From contig CAWFZT010000009.1 in the NCBI GenBank assembly GCA_963820415.1, positions 62,001-126,000 on the forward strand: 64,000 nt of DNA. Direction: 5' to 3'. This stretch comes from CAWFZT01 sp963820415 (lineage in GTDB: Bacteria; Chloroflexota; Anaerolineae; Anaerolineales; Anaerolineaceae). Shown in pieces: positions 38,901-48,301 of this stretch; the first letter of the stretch is position 1, and each line of letters opens with the position of its first letter. Position numbers and translations under genes: made by a program. The notes beneath the pieces are model-generated. The model had not been told where the DNA came from and did not search any database. It saw only the letters and a list, made by a program, of their open reading frames with translations.

Positions 38901-40319
38901 GTAACGGTCATCGTCCAGGTTCATCTGTCCATTACCTGCCGCCTCTACTACCACAAATCCGGCGGTGGTGGCGGCTGAGATGGCGTCGAAATTGGCCTGC
39001 CAGTATTCGACCGGGACATCTTCAAAGGAGGCACTGTCCGGATCCGGGCAAGTGCTGACTTCTTCGCTGACCGGGCCCAGCGCTTCCAACGGGATCACAA
39101 TGATGTCACCAGGCCATCCATCAATAACTGCCAGATTGATCGCATCTGCCAACGAGCGTGGGGTCAGGTCATCGCTCTGTATGCTTGAGACCATCCAAAG
39201 CTCGGCGTCTGAGGCGATTCCGGTCACACCACCGGTTATACCATTAGAGTTATCGATTGCGCCGATCACACCCAGGACGGCTGTGCCATGGTCGACCCAA
39301 TCCTGCTGCGAGGTATTGGCGCTGTCGAGCAGGAAATCTTTCGTGACTGGCAGGTCTTCATGGCCGATCTGCCAGCCCTGCTCAATATCGAATACCTTCA
39401 CACCCAGGCCACGCCCACCGTCCAGTGTCCAGGCATAAGTGCTAGCTTCAATACCGTTGGATCCTGGTAATAGACGCCCATTCGCATCCACCAAATAACC
39501 CTGCTGGCCTGTGAAGTCAGGCGTCGAAATAATAGCCGCCTTATAAACCGGTTCCATGTAAGCTGTGTCAATGAAGGGCAAGTTCTTGACCGAATCGAGA
39601 ATTTGCTGAGCGCCGGCAAAATCAGTGCTTGCGGGGAGCTGGGCAAAATAATAGCGGCCCAAAACTGATTCTGCTTGAGATGCAACCTGGGCGGTGGAGG
39701 CCTTTTTCAGGCTGTTGAAGAAGGGTTTTACCTCTGCGCCTTTGAGCAAATCCAGTAATGGCGCCAGCCCGGGTGAAGATTGAGCCGACAGATTCTGATC
39801 CGTCAGGGCTGAGGCATAACCATTCTTGAACTTGAACACCAATTGGTGAAAATTAACCCCGCTAACCACCTTCGGGTTGGTTGTTTGCGCCGATTTCACA
39901 GGGGCGCCCGGCTGTTGTGGGATGGCCGTTGCCGTAGGCGCGGGGGTGGCCGGTTCAGTAGTCGGAGTTGCCTGCTCAACGGTCGGTACTGGCGGGAGCG
40001 CGGTTGGCGATGCCTGTTCTTCAGTGGGTGTAGCCGGAGCTTCTGTAGGAGTCGCCTGTACTTGAGTTGGGGAGGCTGGTTCTTCAGTTGGTGTAACCGG
40101 AGCCTCTGAAGGAGTCGCCTGTACCTGAGTTGGGGAAGCCGGTGCAGGCGTTGCCGTGTCCACCACCGGGGCAGAGGTCGGTGTTGGGGATGCACCATCG
40201 TAAGACTGGGCCAAAGGACGCGCCGCTACACTGCTCAACAGCAGGCTTGCACACACGAAGAGTACAAGCAAGCGGTTCGCCCATGACTGTTTCAACATGG
40301 ATTGAAATTTCCTATTCAT
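35962..40319 (-). CDS. Giant secreted S8 serine peptidase with FN3-like repeats (two frameshifts)
   Basis: Secreted subtilisin-like protease of about 1451 aa once two frames are repaired. Order: signal peptide (about 1-38), Thr/Pro/Glu linker with 21-residue repeats, a pro-region, then the S8 domain with Asp in VKVFDIEQGW, His in DHGTAVLGVIGA and Ser in FGGTSAAAAIVAG. Five or more FN3/Ig-like repeats follow, each with a DWSN/SLQVA..YWRVR pattern, then a carboxypeptidase-regulatory domain (FRGLPPGTYDLLI) and a last beta domain. One extra base at 38867 breaks DLRDS-GAILVAGGTS, and another at about 37962-37985 breaks YYWRVR...PDPNDFYG. Catalytic residues are intact. Confidence 0.85.
40017..40142. 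repeat. 63-bp tandem repeat in the subtilase linker
   Basis: Two copies (40017-40079 and 40080-40142) of a 63-bp unit differ at only a few positions. They encode a 21-residue linker unit containing ASPTQVQATP and EAPxTPTEE. A partial third unit lies beside them. This is length-variable linker DNA between the signal peptide and the protease. Confidence 0.8.
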
Positions 40320-40494
40320 TTTTTCCTCCAGGGTTTATGTCCAACTTAATTCATCTTCCACAAGGTTTGAAAAAGAGATTTCCCCCCTGATTGGATAATC
40401 CCTTATTTCTTTTTGAAGGTAATTTCTATTTTTTTCAGGTAGTTTCTTCCAGACAAAAAACGGATGGGGTAGGTCAAAGTTTATTGATATAAAA

Positions 40495-41904
40495 TCAAGG
40501 CAGTGCTGGCATCGGTGTAACTTCCGGGGATTGGGTTTTGTTTATTACTTGCGCCGGTGAGGCAGGCTGCGGCGTCTCAGTAGGCTTTTGAGCAGGTGCG
40601 GGTGTATCGGTCGGTTGCTCAGGCGCGGCCTCGGTTGACGTAGGCTTTTTGGTCTTGGTAGCTTTGGGAGTGGGCGGGGCGCATTGGTTCTTTGCGTTCG
40701 CCAGGGTCGACTTTACCACCGGCACCTCGTTGACCTGCTGAGCGGCAGCATATTGTTTCTGTGCGGCGCACCAATCGCCACTGGCAGCCAGTTGGTCGCC
40801 ATAGCGCAATAAGGCGACCCGGTAGCGTTCGATGGCGGTCATATTGGAACCATCGCGCAGGTTTGGCAAGAATTGGATGATGTTACTGAAATTATCGATC
40901 ACCTTGGGCCAATCGATACCCCAGTAAGCTGCGCCTTGCAGGTAAAGCGCCGCCCAGGTGCGGAATCCGTCTGCATCATGGTCAATCGGCGCAAAACTTT
41001 CTGCCTGCGCCATATCGTATACCCCGCCTTCCAGGTTGCCATTTTTCAGGATTTTGTCGATGCCACGGAAACGTAAAGCGATGTAATACATCCCATCCAC
41101 ATCGACAGCCCGGTAAGTCGGATCGACCTTACGAATATTGTCCAGGGTGGTGATCGCCCCATCCCAGTCCTGTTTGCGCAGGTTATCCTGCGCTTGTTTG
41201 ATCAGGTCTTCAACCCCGCGATTATCCGGCGTGGGGGTTATAACGGGAGTCAGCGTGGGTGCAGCGGTTGGTACATCCGTGTGGGTAAGGACAACCATCA
41301 CCTGAGTAAGCTTTTGGGTGATGCCAGGAAAACCGGGGGCAATTTGGGCAACATATTCGAAGCGCTTACGGGCGCTTTCATAATTACCATCTGCCAGATC
41401 TTTATTTCCCAGGTCAAACTGTGTTTTTGCCGCAATGGCTATTTGAGACGCCTGGCGAGAGAGACGGATGCGAATCCCATCCTGGTATCCAAAATATGCT
41501 CCGGCGACAGCCCCCACTATTAACAAGAACAAACCCAACAAAACCCATGGCCAGCGACGAGGTTTTGATTTTTTCTCACTCCCGGAAGTCTGAATTTTTA
41601 TCGGGGCGGTATCGCCGATTACCACAGCGGGCTCGGCTGTATCGAAGACAGGCGCAGGCTCGGAAACGGGATCAACCGCACTTTCCTGTAAAGTCTCCTC
41701 CCGTGCTCCGGCTATAAAGGATGGATTCCTGATCGGGGCTGTTTCCCCATCATTGGCAGTGGGCGTTCCCTGGTCGAGAGCAGCAGATAAATTCCTGGTC
41801 GGAATAGTTTCTCCCAGGGATGAGTTGTCGTTGTCGGCGCTTGGATCAGAATTGGAATTCAGGTTCTTATTCGGGACAGTGTCCCCAGAGTTTAAATTCT
41901 CCAT
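40495..41904 (-). CDS. Single-pass membrane protein with repeated G(D/E)TxP motifs
   Basis: I do not recognise the family. Residues 1-125 are cytosolic, acidic and disordered in look. They contain four copies of a motif: SGDTVPNKN, LGETIPTRN, DGETAPIRN, IGDTAPIKI. A basic patch and a membrane helix (WPWVLLGLFLLIVGAVAGAYFG) follow. The outer part has TPR-like helices (DLGNKDLADGNYESARKRFEYV, LRKQDWDGAITTLDNIRKVD) and a Thr/Pro tail. ATG 41904 begins 8 nt after a TATAAT (41917-41912), so the transcript would be nearly leaderless; the open frame to 41970 lies over the promoter. It is followed by the subtilase gene. Confidence 0.75.
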   Translation of the reverse strand: MENLNSGDTVPNKNLNSNSDPSADNDNSSLGETIPTRNLSAALDQGTPTANDGETAPIRNPSFIAGAREETLQESAVDPVSEPAPVFDTAEPAVVIGDTAPIKIQTSGSEKKSKPRRWPWVLLGLFLLIVGAVAGAYFGYQDGIRIRLSRQASQIAIAAKTQFDLGNKDLADGNYESARKRFEYVAQIAPGFPGITQKLTQVMVVLTHTDVPTAAPTLTPVITPTPDNRGVEDLIKQAQDNLRKQDWDGAITTLDNIRKVDPTYRAVDVDGMYYIALRFRGIDKILKNGNLEGGVYDMAQAESFAPIDHDADGFRTWAALYLQGAAYWGIDWPKVIDNFSNIIQFLPNLRDGSNMTAIERYRVALLRYGDQLAASGDWCAAQKQYAAAQQVNEVPVVKSTLANAKNQCAPPTPKATKTKKPTSTEAAPEQPTDTPAPAQKPTETPQPASPAQVINKTQSPEVTPMPALP

Positions 41905-41998
41905 AGGTCGTATTATACCGTAGAAAAGTCCAGCTTTTTGAGGTAGGCAAAATAAGGTAAGGTTTTTCAACCCAGGGGTGAGTTCAGTATTTATCCAT

Positions 41999-43531
41999 TT
42001 ACAGATGCAACAACAGGCGTAACTCGCGCCAGATCAGGGGCAGCAGCGCCAGCCCTCCCAGGCAAATACTGGCGCTCCCAACGATAACCGGCGAAATCCT
42101 TCCACTGAGAAAAGTATAAATGCCCAGGCTTACCGCCCCACCTGCCAGCGCCGCCAGCAGGGCTCGCCCGACCGTTCGCCCGGCTCGGATTCTGTCAGGT
42201 AGGCGCCTGTTTAGGACCAATAGGACCACAACAGCCTGTGTGGTAAAAGCCACCGAATCGGTCAAACTGATGCCAGGAGCGCCCAGTGACCTGAAAAGCA
42301 GCAAACCCAGGATGATATAGATCACAATGTTTAGCAAGGAGCCTGCCAGAGGCATCAGCGCATTCTGGCGGGCATAGAAGGCGCGGTTCGCTACCTCCAG
42401 CAGCGCCTGCCCTGCTAAGCCGAGTAGAAAGCCGCGCGTGGTCCACAGCAGCAAATCTGTACCGGCTGTATCGAAATGGAAAATAACCACCAACAGCGGA
42501 CGAAGGCCAATGGCGAGGACGATCGAGATTGGAATAGACAACCCCAACAACACCTGCACCGCCCGCTCAATGGTGGCGCGGAAGGGCTCCCAATCCTGTT
42601 TAGTGGCCAGTTCTGACAGGGTCGGAAGAATGGCAATCCCGATCGCCGTCCCAATCAGGGTCTCAGGTACCTGCTGGATCATATAGCCATATGTCAGAGC
42701 CGTGACCGAGCCAGCTTGCAAACGAGAGGCCAGGTTGTCGCGCACGATGAAAGTCAACTGCACGATAAACATGGTGATCAGGCGCGGGCCAAACATGCGC
42801 AGCACTCTTTTCACCGCCGCATCGTTAAATCCCAGGCTGGGACGCCATTTGAAGTGGTACATGATCAGCCCGGGGACCTGGATGGCCAGGTGCAAAAGCG
42901 CCCCCAGGATCACCCCATACACCAACCCATGCACTCCCAGCCCAAATGCCGGTAGAGCTACTCCGGCAATCACGTAGCCCTTGGCCGGGGCAAGGATAAG
43001 CGCTCCAAAAATCTGTCCAAGGTTGTAAAGCGGGGGCGCCATGGCAGGCAACAGGAAATGCTGGTTAGCCTGCAAGCCGGCCATGATTAACCCGCTGATC
43101 GAAAAGATCAGCGTCGCCGCCAGGTTCAACTGCATCAGCTCGGCGACCAGGTTTTGCTGGTCCAGGTTAAACCCCGGAGCAATACCCAGCTTCCAGTGCA
43201 CCAGCGGTTGGGCCAGAATAGCGATGATGACCGCCAACAAACCCGTAACCAGAAAAGCCAGGTTGGCGATGCGAGAAAACAACTCCCAGGCCTGGCTACG
43301 GCCTTCTTTGGTCAAGACTTGGGAAAGGACTGGAATAAACGCCACCGTCAGCGCCCCACCTGAGATTAACGCAAACAGCAGATCGGGCAAGTTGTTAGCT
43401 ACGTTGAAAGCATCCAACTGAGAGGATAACCCGAACTGGCGGGCGATGATCACCTGGCGTAAGAAGGCCAGCCCCTTGTCCAGGGCAATGAAAAAGGCCA
43501 ACATGAGAGAGGTACGAGTAAGGCGGCTCAT
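41999..43531 (-). CDS. murJ: Lipid II flippase MurJ
   Basis: Polytopic protein (510 aa, about 14 helices) of the MVF/MurJ branch of the MOP exporter superfamily that flips lipid II for peptidoglycan synthesis. It is recognised from SLMLAFFIALDKGLAFLRQVIIARQFG, NLPDLLFALISGGALTVAFIPVL, and the GPRLITMFIVQL and YMIQQVPETLIGTAIGIAILPTLSE blocks. It starts at ATG 43531, 138 bp from the divergent metal-regulator gene. It fits the window's other wall-related genes (RodZ, M23, LysM). Confidence 0.94.
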   Translation of the reverse strand: MSRLTRTSLMLAFFIALDKGLAFLRQVIIARQFGLSSQLDAFNVANNLPDLLFALISGGALTVAFIPVLSQVLTKEGRSQAWELFSRIANLAFLVTGLLAVIIAILAQPLVHWKLGIAPGFNLDQQNLVAELMQLNLAATLIFSISGLIMAGLQANQHFLLPAMAPPLYNLGQIFGALILAPAKGYVIAGVALPAFGLGVHGLVYGVILGALLHLAIQVPGLIMYHFKWRPSLGFNDAAVKRVLRMFGPRLITMFIVQLTFIVRDNLASRLQAGSVTALTYGYMIQQVPETLIGTAIGIAILPTLSELATKQDWEPFRATIERAVQVLLGLSIPISIVLAIGLRPLLVVIFHFDTAGTDLLLWTTRGFLLGLAGQALLEVANRAFYARQNALMPLAGSLLNIVIYIILGLLLFRSLGAPGISLTDSVAFTTQAVVVLLVLNRRLPDRIRAGRTVGRALLAALAGGAVSLGIYTFLSGRISPVIVGSASICLGGLALLPLIWRELRLLLHL

Positions 43532-43625
43532 CAGCTAGAAATAATTCTTTTTCTTTGCCGGTTGCAGCGTGGTATAAAATTTCCAGGAGAAACCTTAATA
43601 TAGCATATCTTTTGGTTTATGCCTA

Positions 43626-43649
43626 TGTTATAATTGAAAATGGTTATCA
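43626..43649 (+). promoter_or_regulatory. Extended -10 with overlapping Fur-family operator
   Basis: TGTTATAAT (43626-43634) is an extended -10. Directly next to it, TGAAAAT-G-GTTATCA (43635-43649) is a 7-1-7 inverted repeat that matches 13 of 15 positions of the Fur-type consensus TGATAATnATTATCA. It would cover the transcription start, so binding by the encoded Fur/Zur protein should block its own operon. Confidence 0.7.
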
Positions 43650-43668
43650 ATATCAGTTGAGGAGATTG

Positions 43669-44136
43669 GTGACGACCCAAAACACACAGCGCATCGATAA
43701 GTGGCAGGAAAAATTGCAGGCCAGCGGTTACCGGCTGACCGGGCCTCGCCTGGCGGTGGTGGAAATCCTCGCCGAAAGCCAGTTCACCCTGGACGCTACT
43801 CAGGTATTTCTGCAATCACGCCAAAATTATCCCAGCATCGGCCTGGTCACCATCTACCGCACCCTGGAAAAGCTGGAAGAAATCGGTCTGATATTCCGCG
43901 TCCACCAATCCAACGGCTGCCATTCTTTCATCGCTGCCCCGCAAGGCCACCAGCACCTGCTGATCTGCCGGGTCTGCCAGCGGGCAGAATACTTCAGCGG
44001 AGATAACCTGGCGCCCCTGATGACAACCATCGGTGAAGAACGTGGATTTTCCATCCAGGAACATTGGCTGCAACTCTTCGGGCTGTGCGGGAATTGTCAG
44101 AATTTACAGGCACCTGAGGAGGAGCATCATTTATGA
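43669..44136 (+). CDS. Fur family metal regulator (Zur/Fur-like)
   Basis: Metal-dependent repressor of 155 aa. The winged-helix domain (GYRLTGPRLAVVEILAE, SIGLVTIYRTLEKLEEIGLI) is followed by the dimerisation domain with two CxxC pairs for structural zinc (CRVC, CGNC) and His/Glu ligands (HQHLLIC). The start is GTG 43669, chosen for TTGAGGAG 4 nt upstream; the longer frame from 43555 runs through the promoter. The stop overlaps the start of the metal-binding lipoprotein gene (ATGA), so regulator and importer are co-transcribed. Zinc, manganese or iron cannot be separated by sequence alone. Confidence 0.9.
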   Translation: MTTQNTQRIDKWQEKLQASGYRLTGPRLAVVEILAESQFTLDATQVFLQSRQNYPSIGLVTIYRTLEKLEEIGLIFRVHQSNGCHSFIAAPQGHQHLLICRVCQRAEYFSGDNLAPLMTTIGEERGFSIQEHWLQLFGLCGNCQNLQAPEEEHHL

Positions 44137-45046
44137 AAACTCTGATAAAGATTTTCGCAACCATTAACCTCTTTTTTTGATCAGTACAAGCGCCTGCTCC
44201 TCGATAAAACCCGCCCAGGTTGGTAACTTGAAGGTGCTGGCGGTTGAAACTTTCCTGGGGGATATTGCTCAGAACGTGGCTGGCGACCGGGTAAAAGTCG
44301 ATACCCTGATCCCGGTCGGATTGGATCCGCACAGCTTCGAGCCTACCCCGCAGGACATAGCTCGCATCGCAGATAGCAACGTTTTGATCGTGAATGGATT
44401 TGGATTGGAGGAATGGCTACAACCGGTGCTGGATAACGCCGGCGGATCCCGCCTGGTTATCGTGGCAACCAACGGGCTGCCTGGGCGCACTCCCCGCCCG
44501 GGCGAACCGGTCGGCACCACCGACCCGCATTTCTGGCTCGATCTAACTAAGGTTCTGACTTACGTGGAAAACATCCGTTTTGGTTTGAGCCAGGTAGATC
44601 CAAATGGCGCCGCCATTTACGCCAGGAATTCTTCCGCCTATGAAGCAAAACTTAAGAACCTCGATCAATGGGTCAAAACCCAGGTCAGCCAGGTCCCTCC
44701 CGAAAAACGCTTGTTGGTTACCAACCATGAAAGTTTTGGCTACTACGCTGACCATTACGGCTTCCAAATCGTCGGCACGATCATCCCCAGTGTCAGCCCA
44801 GATGCCTCGCCTTCTGCCCAACAGCTATCTCAACTGATCGACCAGATAAAGAAAACTGGCGCCCCGGCCATCTTTCTGGAAACCGGCAGCAACCCTCAGT
44901 TAGCCCAACAGATCGCTCAAGAATCGAAGGTGAAAGTGATCACCGAGTTCTACACCCACTCAATCACCGCTGCCAACGGTCCTGCCCCGACCTATCTGGA
45001 TATGATCCGTTTCGATACCACTGCCATCGTAACGGCATTGAAGTAA
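44133..45046 (+). CDS. Metal ABC importer substrate-binding lipoprotein (homopolymer frameshift)
   Basis: Cluster A-I (ZnuA/TroA-type) binding protein for a divalent metal. Likely ligands are His in DPHSFEPTP, DPHFWLD and TNHESFGYYADHYGF, and an acidic residue near the end. There is no His-rich loop of the classic ZnuA. ATG 44133 overlaps the regulator stop. The signal peptide reads MKTLIKIFATINLFF, then meets TGA in a T7 run (44172-44178). One more T would give LFFLISTSAC, a perfect lipobox. So the run is one base short, either as a sequence error or a true off-state. The mature part is intact. Confidence 0.88.
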
Positions 45047-45067
45047 CAGCTCGATTGTGAGGTGGTT

Positions 45068-45874
45068 ATGACTTCTTCTGCATTATTAGGTGAACCCGCC
45101 CGCTTGGAACTGGACCACGTTACGGTCAGCTATAACGGTCACCCTGCCCTGGATGACGTTACTTTTGAGGTCCCACATGGAGCGCAGGTAGCGGTGGTCG
45201 GGCCCAACGGGGCGGGAAAATCGACCTTGTTCAAAGCCCTGGTCGGGTTGCTGCCGCTGCGCCGCGGCAGTATTTGCATCCACGGTCAGCCGCTTGGCCA
45301 ACATAAAGACTGTGTAGCCTACATTCCCCAACGTGAAGAGGTGGATTGGCGCTTTCCGGTAACTGTGGGCGATGTGGTAATGATGGGTCGCTTCGGGAAA
45401 GTCGGCTGGCTGAACCGCCCTTCGGCGGAAGACCAGGTGATTGTCAAGCGCAGCCTGGAACAAATGGGCATCGAAAAGCTGGCCGATCAGCCGATTGGCG
45501 ACCTTTCGGGTGGGCAGCAGCAACGCGCTTTCCTGGCGCGCGCCCTGGCGCAAGAACCCCATATCCTTTTGATGGACGAGCCTTTCACCGCCGTAGACTC
45601 CGCCACCCAGGAAGCCACCCTTCAGCTTTTGCAGGACTTGAAACAAATGAAAGTGACCGTTCTGGTGTCCACCCACGACCTGCCGATGGCATCCGAGCGT
45701 TTTGAAAAAGTCCTCTTGCTCAATCACCGGCTGGTCGCTTACGGTACCCCGGCAGAGGTTTTCAATAATCTGAATATCTCAGCCGCTTTTGGCCATCAGG
45801 TGTTGCATTTGGATGGCGCCATCATCGTCGATGAGTGCTGCACCCCAGACGAAGAACCGCGGAGAGTCCAATGA
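45068..45874 (+). CDS. Metal ABC importer ATP-binding protein
   Basis: ATPase of the divalent-metal importer. Walker A is GPNGAGKST, the Q-loop is in YIPQREEVDWRFPVTVGDVVMMG, a segment typical of Mn/Zn importers of the MntB/SitB/ZnuC group, the signature is LSGGQQQR, Walker B LLMDEPF, and the switch is STHDL. Start ATG 45068, with GAGGTG just upstream. The stop overlaps the permease start by 4 nt. Confidence 0.93.
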   Translation: MTSSALLGEPARLELDHVTVSYNGHPALDDVTFEVPHGAQVAVVGPNGAGKSTLFKALVGLLPLRRGSICIHGQPLGQHKDCVAYIPQREEVDWRFPVTVGDVVMMGRFGKVGWLNRPSAEDQVIVKRSLEQMGIEKLADQPIGDLSGGQQQRAFLARALAQEPHILLMDEPFTAVDSATQEATLQLLQDLKQMKVTVLVSTHDLPMASERFEKVLLLNHRLVAYGTPAEVFNNLNISAAFGHQVLHLDGAIIVDECCTPDEEPRRVQ

Positions 45875-46710
45875 GCGATTTTTTGTGGCTGCCTTTCTCC
45901 TACGGCTTCATGCAGCGTGGCTTTGCAGCGGCAGTAATCGTCGGGGCGCTGTGCGCACTGGTGGGATGCTACGTGGTGCTGCGCTCGATGGCATTCATGG
46001 GGGATGCCATGGCGCATGCTATTTTGCCCGGAATCGCCATTGCCTACCTGTTGAGTGGGAATCTGCTGATCGGGGCTCTCATCGCTGCTATTGCCGTCGC
46101 GCTGGGAATCGGTTTCTTTTCCCAAGGGGGAGCGATCAAGGAAGACACCGCCATAGGCATCCTGTTTTCAGCCGCCCTCGCACTTGGCGTGGCGCTGATC
46201 TCCAGCATCCGCACTTACGCCGTCGACCTGAGCCATATCCTTTTCGGTAACGTTCTGGGCGTCAGCCCTTCCAACTTGTGGCTGATCGGCAGTCTGGCAG
46301 CCGCCGTGATCCTGACCGTGGTGATTTTTTACCGCCCCTTCCTGGTGGTCACCTTCGACCCGGTGCTGGCTAAAACCTTGCGCATGCCAACCGGGCTGCT
46401 GCGCAATTTAATGCTCATACTGCTTTCGGTGACGATTGTGATCTCCTTACAGACAGTCGGCATTGGGCTGGTAGCCGCCATGCTGGTCACACCGGCCGCG
46501 GCAGCTTATATGCTTACCCGCCGCCTGCCTGTCATGATGGCTTTTTCAATCCTGTTTGGGGTTTTTTCCGGGATTATCGGTCTGTATCTGAGCTATTATC
46601 TAAATATCGCCTCCGGGGCGTCCATCGTTCTGGTAGCCACCCTGATTTTTCTGTTGGCCTTTTTCTTATCTCCGCGCGGCCGCATATGGCGCCTGGTGCA
46701 TTCCAGGTGA
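45871..46710 (+). CDS. Metal ABC importer permease
   Basis: ABC-3 family permease with about eight helices (279 aa) that forms the channel of the metal importer. Family marks are the early VLRSMAFMGDAMAHAILPGIAIAY and DLSHILFGNVLGVS. The start is ATG 45871 within the ATPase stop (ATGA), giving MSDFLWLPFSYGFMQRG; the upstream frame lies inside the ATPase gene. It completes the four-gene regulator-importer operon. Confidence 0.93.
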   Translation: MSDFLWLPFSYGFMQRGFAAAVIVGALCALVGCYVVLRSMAFMGDAMAHAILPGIAIAYLLSGNLLIGALIAAIAVALGIGFFSQGGAIKEDTAIGILFSAALALGVALISSIRTYAVDLSHILFGNVLGVSPSNLWLIGSLAAAVILTVVIFYRPFLVVTFDPVLAKTLRMPTGLLRNLMLILLSVTIVISLQTVGIGLVAAMLVTPAAAAYMLTRRLPVMMAFSILFGVFSGIIGLYLSYYLNIASGASIVLVATLIFLLAFFLSPRGRIWRLVHSR

Positions 46711-46732
46711 TGAATATTGAGCAAAGGATCCT

Positions 46733-47407
46733 ATGAATGTAACTGGCCGTCTTTTTATTGTGGCTACCCCGATTGGCAATCCGGCTGACATTACCCTGCG
46801 CGCCCTGGAAATCTTACGCAGCGTGGATTGCGTGATCTGTGAAGAAATTCGTGAAGGCAGTACCTTGCTCAAGAAATTAGGCGTCACCCCGCGTGAGTTG
46901 ATCGCTCTCAATGAGCATAACGAGCAGCAACAGACGGCGGAAATCGTGGTGCGACTGCTAAACCAGCAGGACCTGGCCTTGATCTCCGACTGCGGTACGC
47001 CCGTTTTCGCTGACCCGGGGCACTACCTGGTCCAGCAGGTCACAGATGTGGGCATCCCAGTCATCCCTATTCCCGGGCCTTCCAGCCTGATGGCAGCCCT
47101 ATCCCTGCTGGATTTCAACTTGACCCGTTTTGTGTTTGGTGGTTTTCTGCCTCGCGAAGCCGAGTTGCGCCGGCGCGAGCTGATGCGCTTGCGCGGCCTG
47201 GGCATGCCAGTGGTGTTGATGGATACCCCCTATCGCCTGGGGTCGCTGCTGGACGACCTGGCCAAAACATTTGGCAAGGGCCAGCAAATTGTCCTGGCCT
47301 GTGACCTGACCCTGCCCGGTGAGAAAGTCTACCGCGGTAGCGTGGGCGAGGTGCGCCAGCAAGTCAACCAGCGTAAGGCAGAATTCATCCTGGTTGTCAA
47401 AGCCTGA
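46733..47407 (+). CDS. rsmI: 16S rRNA (cytidine-1402-2'-O)-methyltransferase RsmI
   Basis: Tetrapyrrole-methylase-fold enzyme that methylates C1402 at the ribosomal P site. It is recognised from LFIVATPIGNPADITLRALEIL, VICEEIREGSTLLKKL, the LISDCGTPVFADPG loop, PGPSSLMAALSLL and RFVFGGFLP. At 224 aa it is shorter than the common 270-290, lacking the C-terminal extension. It begins 22 bp after the permease and may be read through from the metal operon. Confidence 0.92.
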   Translation: MNVTGRLFIVATPIGNPADITLRALEILRSVDCVICEEIREGSTLLKKLGVTPRELIALNEHNEQQQTAEIVVRLLNQQDLALISDCGTPVFADPGHYLVQQVTDVGIPVIPIPGPSSLMAALSLLDFNLTRFVFGGFLPREAELRRRELMRLRGLGMPVVLMDTPYRLGSLLDDLAKTFGKGQQIVLACDLTLPGEKVYRGSVGEVRQQVNQRKAEFILVVKA

Positions 47408-47446
47408 GAAGGATCAATTTTATTCATGTTTTTGCCTTTGGATGCT

Positions 47447-48286
47447 CTACTCTTTGATAAACTGGCGTAAATAAGGCACGCTTTCTTCCGCCCACTGCTG
47501 TTCGAGCCTGATCGTATCTTCCACCTGCGGCTGCTCGGGTGGCCAGAGCTCGATGATTACGTTGAAATCGTAGGGGGAAATTTTAAGCTCGTCCAGCAGC
47601 CAGCGAGTATCAACCATGCCTTTGCCGGAAGGAGTGCCCTCGCAGATGAACCCCATCATATGCCAGGCTCGGCGCATGATGAAATCCTTGTAATGCACGC
47701 ACATAACGTGGCGGGCCAGCTTACGGGTAACCTCTTTCCAGCCTTCGGCGACCGCCAGGGAGTTGACCATATCCAACACCACGCCCACATAAGGGCTGCC
47801 AATCTCATCCAGGGCGGCGCACAGCTCATCGGCTGGCATACGACCGTTCTCGATACCCAGTTTTATTCCAGCCTTTTCCAGAACCGGGAGAACCTTACGC
47901 ACTACTGGAGGGATCAACCGCCCCTCGCTGGCATAATTTCCATCGATCTCGGGCAGGGTGCGGATCAAGCGGGCGCCAATCCTTTCAGCCAGGGCGACTT
48001 GCCTGACCAGGTGGGCATAATCCAGGCCGCGCGTGCCCAGTTCGAGGGTGATGTTCCACTCCTGGGCTTGAAGGATGAATTGTTCCAGCTCGCCATCCGG
48101 CAACCTGTCCAGAGGCAGGTTTGGTCCGGTTTGCACCAATCTGACGTCTAACTGGTGGGCTTTTTCTAGAAGGCCGAGGGGAGTGAGCGGGTGTGCCGGG
48201 CAGGCTGCCTGGGCCGGGTAAGCCGGGTTTGGCGCTTGAAAACCAATCGACCACATAAAAGTGTAGGTATTGATACCGAGTTTCAT
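47447..48286 (-). CDS. Sugar phosphate isomerase/epimerase family TIM-barrel protein
   Basis: A 279-aa xylose-isomerase-like (AP endonuclease family 2) TIM barrel. Likely metal ligands sit in GIKLGIENGR (Glu), GVVLDMVNS (Asp), CVHYKDF (His) and NVIIELWPP (Glu). The substrate is unknown; the family includes sugar and inosose epimerases and isomerases. The start ATG 48286 lies 40 bp from the end of the tRNA-Glu repeat array, which precedes it on the same strand, so read-through from the tRNA promoter is conceivable. Confidence 0.85.
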   Translation of the reverse strand: MKLGINTYTFMWSIGFQAPNPAYPAQAACPAHPLTPLGLLEKAHQLDVRLVQTGPNLPLDRLPDGELEQFILQAQEWNITLELGTRGLDYAHLVRQVALAERIGARLIRTLPEIDGNYASEGRLIPPVVRKVLPVLEKAGIKLGIENGRMPADELCAALDEIGSPYVGVVLDMVNSLAVAEGWKEVTRKLARHVMCVHYKDFIMRRAWHMMGFICEGTPSGKGMVDTRWLLDELKISPYDFNVIIELWPPEQPQVEDTIRLEQQWAEESVPYLRQFIKE

Positions 48287-48301
48287 GAGTATTGCCTTTT
48301 T

